A stretch of 64,000 nucleotides of DNA from Patiria miniata (Eukaryota > Echinodermata > Asteroidea > Valvatida > Asterinidae): contig NW_024037063.1 in the NCBI RefSeq assembly GCF_015706575.1, positions 18,042,927 through 18,106,926 of the forward strand. The letters run 5' to 3'. Position 1 is the first letter of the stretch. Every line of letters starts with the position of its first letter. Under the pieces are notes generated by a model that saw only the letters and a program-made list of their open reading frames with translations, was not told the origin of the DNA and did no database searches. Shown piece after piece: positions 11,096-22,199 of the stretch. Position numbers and translations under genes: made by a program.

Positions 11096-13000
11096 TTAGC
11101 TAATTCAATTTAATGAAACGTGTTGTTCTAGAGTAGTTGTCTCCACAAAGAGTGTTGTATTTTTGTTTAATGGGTAGATCCGCATTACGGTGCTGACGAG
11201 TGTTTGTGTAGGGCGCCCTCTTTTGGAAAAAAATGATGGTGGCAAAAAGTACGGAGCGTCCTAGGCCTACACTGTTGAACTTATATTGTTTATTGTGTGT
11301 ATTTTTCCTTCCACGGTATCTGACGATTTTTAAACTTGTTATGTCATTATATGACGACTAATTGTCGAACCAACTTTATAACAATGTAATTTGTTCTGGA
11401 GTTTTCGTCTGCACAAAGTTGATTGAATTTTTCGTGAATAATACACTGCATTTTCTTTAAATCATATTAAATTCATTATTCCATGGTTCCTGTCAATTTC
11501 CAAACGACTTGTGTCGAATATCACTGCCAATAATTGGACGCAATTTCAGTCGCATGCAATATGTTTATCGAGAGTTATCGTCTCCACAAAGAGTGTTTTA
11601 CTTCTGTTCAATTAGAAGCGTTTGAATTCAGATTGCATTTTTCGCGATTAATACATTGATTTTCTTTAAATCATATTTAATTTATTCTTCCATGGTTCTC
11701 GTCAATTTTCAAACCTGTTGTGTCAAATACAATGGCTAATTATTGGACGCATCTCCAATTTAATGCAACGTGTTGTTCTGGAGTTATTGTCTCCACAAGA
11801 GTGTTTTATTTTTTTTAATGGTCAGATTGTCGCATTGACAGAATTCTTTACGGTGCTGACCAGTGTTTGTGTAGCGCGCCCTCTTTTGGAAGAAATTGAT
11901 GGTGGCAAAAAGTACGGAGCGTCCTACAATGTTGTTTTATTGTTTTGTTGTGTGTATTTTTTCTTCCGCGCTATCTGACCATTTTGAAGCTTGTTATGTC
12001 ATTATATCACGACTAATTGTCGAACCACTTTTATAACAATGCAAATTGTTATTCTGGAGTATTCGTCTGCACAAAGAATTTTATTTTTATTTTTGTTCAA
12101 TTAAAACTGACTTAGATTAGGAATTAATTTTTCGTGATTTATACACTGTATTTTCTTTAAATCGTATTAAATTCATGATTTCATGATTCCCGTCAATTTC
12201 AAAACGACTTGTGTCAAATATCACGACCAATAATTGGACGCAATTTCAGTCTAATGCAATATGTTTTTCGAGAGTTATCGTCTCCACAAAGAGTGGTTTA
12301 CTTTTGTTCAAAATTCGGATTGAATTCGGATTGAATTTGTCTTCATAAATACACGGCATTTTCTTTAAATCATATTAAATACATTCTTCCGCGGTTCTTG
12401 TCAATTTTCGTCACGGTTGTGTTAAATATAATGGCTAATTATTGGACGTAATTTCAATTAAATGCAAAATGTTGTTCTGGAGTTATTGTCTCCACAAGAT
12501 GATTGTATTTTTGTTTAATGGGCAGTCATGATCCGCATTGACAGAAGTCTTTACGGTGCTGACCAGTGTTTGTGTAGCGCGCCCTCTTTTGGAAGAAATT
12601 GATGGTAGCAAAAAGTACGGAGCGTCCTTGACACTTTGTAATGTTTTATTGTCGTTGAGGGTATTTTTTTTTCTTCCACAATAGCCGTCGATTTGTTTTT
12701 ATACTTTTTAAGTCATTATCTAACGACTATTTGTCGAACCAATTTTATAACAATACAATAGGTTAATCTGGAGTTATCGTCTGGACAAAGATTTTTTTAT
12801 ATATATTTTTTAGTCGGAATGAACTTTGATTGAAGTTTGAAGTTTTCGTGACTAAAACACTATTTTCTTTAAATCATATTAAATGTATTCTTCCACGGTT
12901 CTCGTCAATTTTAAATTATGTTGTGTCAAAGATAATGGATAATAATCGGACGCAATTTCAATTCAATGCAATGTGTTTTTCTTGAGTTATTGTCTCTAGA
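11095..13000. repeat. Tandem repeat with a period of about 700 bp, nearly three copies
   Basis: The block GCGCCCTCTTTTGGAA followed by GATGGTGGCAAAAAGTACGG recurs near 11212, 11876 and 12578. TTTCTTTAAATCATATTAAA recurs near 11453, 11664, 12157, 12365 and 12868, giving a period of 700-712 bp with a half-unit offset of about 209 bp. Each unit also carries two copies of a GTCTCCACAAAGAGTGTTTT block. Copies differ by many substitutions, so this is an old satellite-like duplication. No coding potential. Confidence 0.8.
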
Positions 13001-13358
13001 AATAGAGAGGCTAGCAGAGGCCTCCTCTCTACGCGATGCCAAGAAGAAACCCCCATTCAAAAGTGGTTGATTCCAGCGTACTTTAAATGCGATATGCACG
13101 TGTTCATGGGAAAAATGTCAGTGCTGCTTGTGTAAGTTTCGAGTACGGAGTAGGACTCAAAACTATTGAATATTGTGCATGTCACGCTGAATATTTTTAA
13201 AGGACATTCATAGAATTCACATCTTCATTATATTCGCTACAAAAAGTGGCACAGTCATTGTGACTTATTCTGTCGACATAACGGAATCCAGATCCAGACG
13301 CCAGCTATGATTTTAGACACCATTTTGTGAGGCGTGCCGAGTTGAGCGCGATTCAGTC
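13000..13358. other. Possible 5' flank of the next ORF, short palindrome at 13005-13045
   Basis: AGAGAGGCTAGCAGAGG faces CCTCCTCTCTACGC as an imperfect palindrome. The remainder has no recognised repeat and may include the promoter of the exon at 13359. Confidence 0.35.
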
Positions 13359-14166
13359 ATGGAGGCAAGAACGCCTAAACACGGCAGCGCTGCCGCTGAT
13401 CAGTGCGACGACGCGTCCTCGCACGCCCAGCTTTGTCATGTTTGTGAACGTTTATCAGGATGGTCTCGACTTGAAATTGATAATCTTATCAAGCAACAAG
13501 ATGTACCTGGTATGTATGTATTTATTTTGTGAAAATTTTTCTTAGTTGTCCCAGGTTTTTATGTCTATCATTTTTGCAGTGACTGACCTTCATTCATTGA
13601 GTACTCCTAGAACTATGAGGCTCCACTACGTGGAGCCTCATAGTTCTAGGAGTATTCATTGAGATGATTCTGAACATGATGAAGAAAAATGGTGTCAGGT
13701 TGCAACATTCTTTCCCCGCATGGAATAACCACTTTTTCGTGGGGGTGTAAATGGTGAATGTAATGTCCAAAAACATATTACTAGGTACAAGCAATATCAC
13801 GCTCGATTAAATATTTGATGCGCATGCGTGGCAATGCCTTTGCCGTATGTTCCAATGAACTCACCTCTTCTGGTTATTTCTTTGAATTTCATGGGTGTGT
13901 TCGTTTAGCTGACCCAGGTTGACACGGGTCAGCCCCTTGCCGTTCGATTAGCTCTAACGTAAAAAAAAACCCTAATTAAATGTTTTGTTTGGGGCATGAT
14001 TTTGTATTCTTCATAAATGAATGAAACAACATTCTATTGTCATTTATTCAAAAATTTTACTCTTAAATTTTAGTTATAAATATGTGTCTTTATCCTTTCA
14101 GCTAAATGGTGGCAGCAGAATGAACTGAATCAAGCTTTCTTAAAAAACAACTACAAAAAAATCTAA
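13359..14166 (+). CDS. Putative two-exon small protein, family unknown
   Basis: Exon 1 runs from ATG 13359 to 13509 with a GTATGT donor. A matching acceptor (CCTTTCAG) precedes 14102 and joins in phase to a frame ending at TAA 14166. The product would be about 71 residues, starting MEARTPKHGSAAADQCDD and containing LCHVCERLSGWSRLE. The Cys-X2-Cys pair could be half of a zinc-binding site. GC-rich exon 1 with a good start context looks genuinely coding. The short second exon is less certain, and the real gene may splice to other exons such as the ORF ending at 15156. Not recognised. Confidence 0.4.
13593..13663. mobile_element. 53-bp perfect hairpin with 9-bp flanking repeats
   Basis: Arms of 25 nt (starting TACTCCTAGAACTATGAGG) pair perfectly around a 3-nt loop at 13602-13654. 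The flanks are identical 9-mers, TTCATTGAG at 13593-13601 and 13655-13663. It sits in the intron of the preceding gene model. The structure is that of a minimal snap-back insertion with a target duplication. Confidence 0.75.
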
Positions 14167-14169
14167 CCT

Positions 14170-14600
14170 ACAAAGATACTTTCCCAAAGATTCTGTCATC
14201 GTTACATCCCAAGAAACCATGTATCATCTTGGAAGCTTCTTAAAAAAGATTCAAACTAAGTCTCCCAATCTATATCTCCAAAAAGATTCAAACTAGAGCC
14301 TCCCAACTGAATGACTCTGTTTCTCTTCGTTCACAGTTTCTGAACTTACTGCAAGCCTTCAACATTGACAAGACAAGATCAAGGGAGAGGAGGATGGCTC
14401 TGGCAGGCCATTGCATCCGCCACCCGGAGCTAGCAGCCCACAACACCATCCTGTGGGAGCCAACTCTTGGAACTGCCAGGAGGGGGCGGACACAGGGGAG
14501 CTGAGGACTCTAATGCTGAATAGGGAAGAGTGGAGGGCGGCGACCAAGTCCCGAGATGGTGTAGGTTAGGCTGCACCCTGGCATCGCACTGCAACTGAAA
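14170..14600. other. Region between exon-like ORFs
   Basis: GC-richer than the surroundings near 14380-14580, with open frames on the minus strand (proline/serine-rich, no recognised motif). The minus-strand frame at 14430-15146 overlaps the better supported plus-strand ORF and is treated as its shadow. Confidence 0.35.
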
Positions 14601-14697
14601 CCAAAAAAAAATTGGACAATGTTGTGAATCAGCCAGTATCACCATTCCGTGGATTGCAAAAGGTACTAAAGCTGTAGAAATCACAGTTACCAATGAA

Positions 14698-15156
14698 ATG
14701 GCTTTGGGAATATACAAATATGCAATGATTTTGCGCGAAGTGACTGCATTGTGGCCACGATTGTTCCCTGCAAGCAAGATACCTAGTAGCAGACATATTT
14801 GGGATATGTTTGTGAAGAAGTTAAAGACAATAGAACGGATGAGCAGTAACCGAAAAGGTCGGCTCAGAGAATGGTTGAAGCTTCCATTTGTTACGGTACC
14901 AGATCCACAGCAGGTACCATGCTCTTCGGATGATAGCGCAAGTGAGGAAAGTGAAGATGGCGAGTGGAGGAGTCCTGTTGATAAAGAGAACCTTAGAGAA
15001 GGCAAAAAGACAAACAAAGACAAGGAAGTTCGGAAGATGGACAACATAAGAAAATCCGCATCAAAGGCTTCTGAGTACAAACTTTGTGAGATGGTAGAAG
15101 GCATACCTCTCCTCATTGATATTGTGAAGAAGGCACTCTTAATCAATCAAGTGTAA
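14698..15156 (+). CDS. Exon-like ORF of an unrecognised protein
   Basis: Open from about 14605 with first ATG at 14698, stop TAA 15156. The N-terminal half has the character of a folded helical domain (MALGIYKYAMILREVTALWP, then SRHIWDMFVKKLKTIE). The second half is charged and low in complexity (SSDDSASEESEDGEW, then a lysine-rich run). The frame extends about 30 codons upstream of the ATG without a stop (CCESASITIPWIAKG), so it may be an internal or terminal exon. I do not recognise the family. It could be host or transposon derived. Confidence 0.4.
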   Translation: MALGIYKYAMILREVTALWPRLFPASKIPSSRHIWDMFVKKLKTIERMSSNRKGRLREWLKLPFVTVPDPQQVPCSSDDSASEESEDGEWRSPVDKENLREGKKTNKDKEVRKMDNIRKSASKASEYKLCEMVEGIPLLIDIVKKALLINQV

Positions 15157-15159
15157 CCA

Positions 15160-15550
15160 TGGATAACAACTAACAAGAGGCGATTAAAGACCAAATCAGG
15201 TTTTACAAGCCAGTAAACTTCAGCAGCAAAATAGATTTAGAACTTTATAACACGTCACAAGATAAGTAACAATTAAATACGCAAAACCAACCTTGCCCAG
15301 GTACTTCAGTAATACCGAATATACAAACTTTCTACACTGGCTAACAATGGACAAGGAGAGCCAAGTACTAGCTCAGACAACAATGAAATGCAAGACAAGG
15401 AGAAAGACTTTCAGAGCTTAAATTAAAATACCTTGTCAAAGGGGCATCACCATCCAAAAGAAAGAAAATGAATCCTTTTCCTGGTGACACTTTACTTGGA
15501 AAACATAACAGCCTCAAGTTCAAAACAGCAGGAAGTATCCAGCATCGTTA
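15160..15550. other. Non-coding interval between ORFs
   Basis: Short broken frames only; no recognised repeat. Confidence 0.4.
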
Positions 15551-15554
15551 TAGA

Positions 15555-15712
15555 AAGGAGTTGTGCTGAGGAGAAGCACAAATGCTGACTTTGAGAAATA
15601 TCTTGAAGATGTTGATGAGCCGTATGTCGGAAAAATGGACTTCTTAACAGTGCAGTTTGATGCCCCATTGGAGAAGGACTGGATCGATAACTGCCTAAAA
15701 TTTGATTTCTAG
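15555..15712 (+). pseudogene. Exon-like fragment, 3' end of an unrecognised gene
   Basis: A stretch of coding character reads RRSTNADFEKYLEDVDEPYV, continues GKMDFLTVQFDAPLEKDW, and ends at TAG 15712. The same frame upstream meets a stop without a convincing acceptor, so it is either a decayed gene or an exon whose boundary I cannot place. It could belong with the ORF at 14698-15156. Confidence 0.3.
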
Positions 15713-15714
15713 TT

Positions 15715-16215
15715 GGTGAGTATCTTGTTGTTAAACACACACAATGACTCTCACTACAGCTCTCTTTACTTTTTGCGATACTGTCATTATGCATATTAAA
15801 TAAGTGGCCTTAGACATTTTTGTCAAAAGTAAAAGTTAGACTTATCCCAAAATGTGACTTTTTGTCACCTTTTAACAACTCTCACGTTGAAATGAAATTA
15901 GCTGAAAGGTTAATTTTTTCCTAATTTTAATCTTCCCTGTAAATTCATTCTTATTACCTTGCTTATTATCTTCAAATTTCTTGCTAGGCTTTGGAAGACT
16001 GCTTTGAAGAACCATGGATTGAGGAACAACTTTGACAGATCAAGCGGATCTCATCTTCAGTAATTCCGGTACAATCATGGGCCATTCTTCAGGTCTGATA
16101 AGCAGCTGGAGCAGAGACTACAAGCTTCTCAGAGGTAAAGTTCAAAGGTCAGACAGAATAACAAACATCAGATTGAAAATAGGCTGTGTATGAAATACGC
16201 TAAAAGCTGTTGTTA
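15715..16215. other. Intergenic, no gene seen
   Basis: AT-rich, no supported coding region or repeat. Confidence 0.5.
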
Positions 16216-16219
16216 GCAT

Positions 16220-16523
16220 CAGTGGCGCACCCAAGGGGGGAGGGCTTCTGGGGGCTTGAGCCCTCTCCCCCCAGAGGTTGTCCTTTTTTTCTGTGTAATT
16301 TTTTTTAGTTCCATGATTTAATCTTGGTGATATATATGTGGCCTATTTTCAAGAAGTATTATAGGGCTGTAAGTGGCGCCATCAACGTCAAAATATTCAG
16401 CGCCCGCCCGCCCCCCCTTTTTTTTTTTCCAAACATTTTTGGCAAACGTTTTTGAAAATTTTTTAACTTCTAACAAAAAATTTGTGAGCCCCCCCCCCCT
16501 ACTAAATCCTGGGTGCGCCACTG
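16220..16523. mobile_element. hAT-like MITE, family B copy 1
   Basis: A 304-bp element with ends CAGTGGCGCACCCA and TGGGTGCGCCACTG, flanked by GTTAGCAT (16212-16219) and GTCAGCAT (16524-16531), an 8-bp duplication with one mismatch. The interior is G-rich at one end and C-rich at the other. It shares its central sequence (for example GAAGTATTATAGGG) with the copy at 48.6 kb in inverted orientation. No coding capacity. Confidence 0.85.
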
Positions 16524-16771
16524 GTCAGCATATTCCCGCATACTTTGTAATGGTAGAAACTATGGACACGTTTGTTACTGTAGGGATCTTAATCCGGATT
16601 CTTGGGAACCAATACCATGCTGTGACAGACAAAACTGCTCTCGATGGGAGTCATAACCCTAACCCTCCAGGGTATTTTGTCTAGAAACCCTGCTGAACGC
16701 AGCAACACGCAACACTTGTCAAAATGACAAGCCTGCTCGGTGATGCAAGATTCATCAGGCATGTCTGCTTA

Positions 16772-16815
16772 AAAATCTCAAGGCCGAAAATCTCAAGGCC
16801 GAAAATCTCAAGGCC
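16772..16815. repeat. 15-bp tandem repeat, three copies
   Basis: The unit AAAATCTCAAGGCCG is repeated three times in perfect phase. Confidence 0.9.
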
Positions 16816-16890
16816 AACGTGCCTCAGAGTCATATGGTCACCGACTGCGGCAGGATGCAACTGTGATTGTCTCAGAATTGGCAGTTCATG

Positions 16891-17503
16891 CAGGGTTCGA
16901 CTTTAGCCCGCTAGCCAAATGCTAGTCAAAACAGCAGATGGCTAGTCAAACTATTCCTTACATGTATACACGCAAAGATTTTATGGTATTCGGAACAGAT
17001 GAGGGATAAACACTCAACGAGCAAGGCCGGAAATATCTGTCAGCGACCCGCTCGCAGCGAGCGAGGCCGGAAATATCAGGGTGTGCTACCCGCAGATGAC
17101 GGCCTGAGCCCGTCTGGCATCGAGGTTCGTGAAAATAATCCCGCGCCTAGGTCCGGTCAATTTCAAAGTAATTCCGTCGCAAACTGGTTAAGTAGCCCGG
17201 CTGGTGAGTCAAAAATTATCGGGCTACGGCAAAGATGAAAGGACAGGAAGAAATAAATCATTAAATTCAGAAAGCAAACCTGTATCAATTTGTGTTTTAT
17301 TTTATTAACTGCTTGGGGTTAAACTATTAGATCTGTTTATCAAAAATACTGACAAGATTGCCTCGGGATACACGTTTCACATGCATGCACATTGTTGTTT
17401 ACGCGTATGAGACACTCTATAAAAGAAAAACATGCGAGCTAAGTTAAGAGTTTGTTTTTAGTAGCCCGCCTGGCTGTGAAAAACAAGTTAAGGTCGAACC
17501 CTG
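16891..17503. mobile_element. Non-autonomous element with CAGGGTTCGAC ends
   Basis: CAGGGTTCGACTTTAGCCCG at the left is mirrored by AAGGTCGAACCCTG at the right, with GCTAGCCAAATGCTAGTC-type subterminal words inside. Ends starting CAGGG(C/T)TCGA are common in animal hAT elements, but the 8-bp duplication is not visible, so the copy may be old. No ORF of transposase type. Confidence 0.55.
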
Positions 17504-17509
17504 CATGTC

Positions 17510-18110
17510 TATATGAACCTCAATTATACACCGAAGTAACTGCATATAAATTGCGCGCATTGCGCACTCACGTATAAGGCTTTCCTGCACGCTACGGACT
17601 GAGAACTGTAACCGCTCAGTCTCATGTCCAGCATGAAATCCTGCAGTTATCAAAGGTTACAATGCAATGATGTAATTAATTTCTTGCATTTAAGTATACA
17701 ACCAATTATCGTTTTGACTTAAATGCATGATAAAACAAAACATTTACAATTAGGACGTTTCGAAATGCAGCGCGCCACAAAGAGTTTGCCACGGAGAGTT
17801 CATTATTCCCAGTGCATTGTGGGAGATGGTCGACAAATTCGCAGCTCTGGCTATTTGAAATTGTTAGTTTTTCTGGTCAGTAGTTTCGCTAGCGTATGAT
17901 TCGAGTATCTGTTTGCCCCTATCTTTTCTTTTTATCAATATGGTGTTATCGTAAGGCGGCAGAACGCTGTGCCCCAATCCTCAAAAAATTAAAATGTAGC
18001 TCAAGTTGTCTACTGATACTCGTTCAAATGGGCTGTGTTTTGTCGATCTTAAACTTGAAAAATTGTCTCTCCATAGCAAACTCTTGGTGGCGCACTGCAT
18101 TGTGAAACGC
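17510..18110. other. Intergenic, no gene seen
   Basis: No supported feature. The stretch near 17760-17870 is GC-richer, but no exon or promoter element could be defended. Confidence 0.45.
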
Positions 18111-18113
18111 CCA

Positions 18114-18230
18114 AATTGTTGTCTGCTGTGATGTGGGATATTCTTCGGTTTTACAAGTGTAATCGCCTCGGGTGCTGTGCGCCCCTCTGGCCTTAAAACA
18201 GCGTATCCCACATCACAGCAGTCAACAATT
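18114..18230. mobile_element. Palindromic MITE-like hairpin, 117 bp
   Basis: The left arm, starting AATTGTTGTCTGCTGTGATG, pairs with the right arm TATCCCACATCACAGCAGTC followed by AACAATT. The 27-bp arms differ at one position and surround a loop of about 63 bp. No target duplication is evident. Confidence 0.7.
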
Positions 18231-18234
18231 ACAA

Positions 18235-19125
18235 ATGTAATACATTTCAGTGGTTATATTTCTGAAATAAGCCTTAAATCCAACATAACAATGAAAAGAG
18301 CATAAAAGTCGGAGCTACAATGTTTGTATGTATAAGGTCACTGAGAAATCTAAATGTTTCTTAGCGACATGGTCACGATGAGGAGAAATACACGATTTGG
18401 TTTTTGGCCAGTAATTTTCCTCCCAACGCAGCTAACAAGTTTTTGTTGCCACAGAACTGCCACTATGTCACCCTTTTCATTGCAGCACCAAACTAAAAGG
18501 AACTTGTTCTTCTACATGTCACTAGCACATGGATGTAGTTGTTGCTTTGAATGCTTGCTTGGTTTATTGTGTCTCAGTACAGCTCAGTACATCACACGAA
18601 GTTGTATGCTTATCAAAGGGCTACATTGTTCTAGGGTGCAATCTGATCCCAGTTGGGGTCTTATTCATTATTCATTTAGGGTTCATGCATTCCAATGTGG
18701 ATGAGGTAATGTCTGGGTCTGGGTCTGGGTCTGTGGTTTCAGAGCACTAGGTGCTATGTATAGCTTTCATGCAAGGATACTACACATGGTTCTACTGTTC
18801 TACTGTTACAACAGGCCTGAATGCATTTGGTTCATATACAAGGCCATTGAATTAAAATAATTATGTGGTTGTAGGATTTTAATAGGTTTTGTAGTTTGCC
18901 TGAGAGGCCTGCATTACCGGTACTAAGATTACATGTGTGCATGTGAGCAAAATTTTGCACCATAAAATAAGGAGACACACAAATCAGGATGCGGTGGCAA
19001 TATGTACTTTAATTGAACAGGTCTGGCTGGCATTAATACACAGTTAAACCATGGAGCAAGGAAAAGGGTTCGTAGATACTGCAAAAACCAAGAAAACCAA
19101 TTATGTTCTTGTAGTCTGGTTCCCT
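18235..19125. other. Intergenic, no gene seen
   Basis: Includes a short GGGTCT run at 18715-18735. The open frames here have no recognised motif. Confidence 0.45.
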
Positions 19126-19128
19126 GGT

Positions 19129-19228
19129 CCATCTGTTGTCTCGGGTCTCGCCTTTATCCGTTGATTAATACAAATCTGGAAAACCAAAAGCCCAGCGCTT
19201 AGCTTTGAAGAGGTGGTTCAAGAGCTGG
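19129..19228. repeat. 100-bp dispersed repeat, copy 1
   Basis: About 94% identical by eye to 36281-36381. Both share TCTGGAAAACCAAAAGCCCA and AGCTTTGAAGAGGTGGTTCA, and both stop matching right after AAGAGCTGG. Likely a fragment of a SINE or other dispersed element. Confidence 0.7.
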
Positions 19229-19639
19229 AACAACCCTTAGCCAATTGTAGTGCCATTTTGGTGTCAAGTTGGTGCAGTTTTGGTGCAGGCATTTGAAATA
19301 CATTGGTGTACCCCAAAACTACACCAGAGCTTTGTTATTGGTGCACCAAATTAAGCAATGTCTAGTCACTTAGGCCTAATTGAATAATTCAAGTGTAGAC
19401 TTCACGTAGGCATATAAATGCAAAAAATTCATAAATAAAAATTCTATCCTTCAGTGGGCAAGAACAGGTTTAATATATTCCATGGTTGAACTGTAGAGCA
19501 ATACATGTGGCTGAGGTGTATTAAATTAAAGAGACACAAATGACATGAAAGACTTCAGTACATATTAATTGTAAATGTATTAACACAGTCATCTCACACA
19601 CACAAAAGTGTATCAATTGAAAGTTAATGTGCGATCACA

Positions 19640-20392
19640 TCTAGTGGAAAACCTTTTCTTTTGAACTACATGTAATTCTGCATATTTTCCAATAATTAAT
19701 TGCATCTTGTCACATATGGAACAAAAAATGGCAATAAAAATGTAATCTTGGTAAATTTCACTATTACACATACATGTACAATAGTTGTCATCACCAAGCA
19801 GTCAGTCAATATTGCAAGTGGCAATGAAAGAATAAACAATTAAATGTGCGGCATGATGAGTTGGATGAAATAGCACCTTTGATTGAATATATCTGTTATG
19901 GTGACGCTTAATAAAAATATATGAAAGAGTGTAACAAAGATGTGATGAGGTAGATAAAATAGCACATTTGTTTTGATAAAAAAACACACATTTGAAACTA
20001 TAAACAATACATGTATCATCTTGCACATGTAATTAACACATTTTGTGGAAAACCTATTCTTTTTAACTGAAGTTCACACCTCATAATAAGGGAAACCTTA
20101 CGTTTTGCATCGAACTACATTTTTTACAATTGGTTAATCGGTACATTTGGAGCATAAAATGGCAAGAAATATTAAACCTTGGTGGATTTTGGTATGAAAC
20201 ATACATGAACAATGTTGTCATCACTCAATATTGTTCATGTATGTTTCATATTGCAAATGGCTATGAAAGAAAAAAAAGTGGTATAATTTGGTGAATAAAA
20301 TAGCACCTTTGGTGGAATAAATCTGCTTTTATAATAAAAAAAATTATGAAAGTGTAACCATTAAAAGCTGCGATGAGGTAGATAACATAGCA
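19640..20392. repeat. Two diverged direct copies of a unit of about 400 bp
   Basis: 19640-19966 and 20042-20392 share in the same order GTGGAAAACC, a GGCAA(T/G)AAA word near the middle, GTTGTCATCAC, AAATAGCACCTTTG and GATGAGGTAGATAA. The second copy contains a hairpin at 20196-20247 (AACATACATGAACAAT and its inverse). Non-coding and old. Confidence 0.65.
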
Positions 20393-20399
20393 GCCAGTC

Positions 20400-20895
20400 C
20401 GCAGTGCACGCGAAAGTGCTTCCTTTTCTTTGCAACGTATTCATAAATTCCCGTGCGTGACCTCGCCTTGCATATTTAATGAGCTGGAATAGCCTGTGGA
20501 ATGTGGGAAAATACTCACTGATCACTTTGTTGATATAAAATCACAGATGAAGAGTATATCTTTCAAACTGTTGAAGTTTGAATGAGATTTTGTATCGATT
20601 AAAATGAGAAATTTTGGGACGAATTTTGGTTCAAAAAAGGAAATAATCGCGATAGAAAATACGTTAACAGCAACATTCCAAACAGACGCTGAATACATGA
20701 AACTTAAACATGTTTTATTTACTCTGTTTATGTTATGCAAGCTGAAAAACTGCATAAAACACATCAACATTGAGGTAGTTTAAATTAAACGTGACATTTA
20801 CCATAAAAATATAAAGATTTACACATATAAAGATTCACACATATATATAATATGATGTATTGGCATAATAAAAGTTGTTTTCTTGACTCGTCTCT
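20400..20895. other. Intergenic, no gene seen
   Basis: AT-rich; no supported coding region. Confidence 0.45.
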
Positions 20896-20898
20896 GCG

Positions 20899-21413
20899 AC
20901 CGTACAAGCTTCTTCAGTTCCGGAGGAACAAACATTGCAGAGGAAGGGGTAGAAACGGGCCCGGCCTTCCGTGACGTACATGAAGATACATGAAGATAGC
21001 AGATTCCTGGACAATCTCTCAAGATGGGCTTGAAATATTGCACCAAAAAGAGAGTTGCCATCCCAATTGAGGAGCAGGCCATCTCTAGCAAAGTGCTAGT
21101 CCTGTAGCTCTTCACCAATGTCAAAGAATTGACAGTGCAGCTCGGCACAGACATTACCAAACTTGATGTGGTAAAAACGTGAAACATCAAGACCCTCATT
21201 GTCCTTGCGGGGAAGTATTGCACTGACTGCCAACTTCGATGTTGGAAAAACGTCATGCAATGCAGCAATCAGGTCACGAAACTGTTGAATGTTGCTGTGC
21301 AAAAATCCCAAAGGGAGGTCATTGGTCCCAACATGGACGGCAACAATATCGGGAGCATCTTTGAAGTTGTCTCGGTGCTGTTGTAAAAACTTACTCAGAC
21401 TGGATATCCCAGC
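20899..21413 (-). pseudogene. SGNH/GDSL-hydrolase-like fragment
   Basis: The minus frame reads FKDAPDIVAVHVGTNDLPLG, the block III G.ND motif of SGNH hydrolases, followed by AVSAILPRKDN and, after an in-frame TAG, FARDGLLLNWDG. That second block aligns with the usual DG.HLN region, where the catalytic His would sit; here it is Leu. Such esterase domains occur in some LINE-encoded proteins and in many marine invertebrate repeat-encoded proteins. The 5' side is cut off by the terminal-inverted-repeat element starting at 21414. Inferred to be inactive, given the stop and the missing His. Whether it was a host or element gene is not decidable here. Confidence 0.6.
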
Positions 21414-21424
21414 TAACACATTTA

Positions 21425-22190
21425 CGTTGTAACAACGTTGCCACAAGGTCACATTTTCGTGGCGGCAACGTTCAGTAAATTACGTTGCGGCAACGTAAAA
21501 ATGTCGACTCGCGTGCACGTTGCCACAACGCTATTACACAACGTCTAAATGACGTTATAAAAACGTCAATGAAACATTTATTACAACGTTTTCAGTACAC
21601 GATCCTGCAACCCTCCAGCAACGTAATTGCCACCTTCATACAACGTCTTGGCACGTAAATGCGACATGATTACGACATGATTCCCACCATGACGGAACGT
21701 TACTGCAACTTAATGGCCACTTAAAATAAACATTTATGCAACCTTGTGGGGACATGATTACAACATGATTGGCACGTTACTGCAACTGTTATTGGGACGT
21801 TCCTGCAACCTTATAGGCACATCAGGACAACTTTTTGGTCACGTTAATGCAACTTGTTGGACATAACTACAACCTGATAGGTACGTTTCTGCAACCTTTA
21901 TGAGGACATTCCTACAACCTTATGGGCACGTCACTGCAACTTTTTTGGCCACGTTAATGGAACTTATAGGACACATTATTGCAACTGCATGGGCACGATG
22001 TGGGGACGTTTCTACAACCTTAATTGTTAGCACGTCAATGACTTATTACAGACGTTACTGCAACTAAGTCAACACGTTCCGGTAACTTTGTGGGCACCTC
22101 ACTGCAACTTTTCAGAAACGTTCACGCAACTTATTGGATACATCACTGCAACTTGGTGGGGACCTTTTAGCAACATTGTTCCTGGCACGG
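21425..22190. repeat. Left subterminal array
   Basis: About 25-30 spaced occurrences of words such as CACGTTACTGCAACTT and GGGGACGTTTCTACAACCTT, at intervals of 20-35 bp. The spacing is irregular and the units are diverged. The words ACGTT and GCAACNT alternate, which resembles clustered protein-binding sites. Confidence 0.75.
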
Positions 22191-22199
22191 TTAATTAAA

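Noticed and set aside
14430-15146. Minus-strand ORF of 238 residues
   Set aside because: Shadow of the plus-strand ORF at 14698-15156; serine/leucine-rich with no recognised domain.
20819-21268. Minus-strand ORF of 149 residues in a second frame
   Set aside because: It overlaps the SGNH-like frame and shows no conserved motif.
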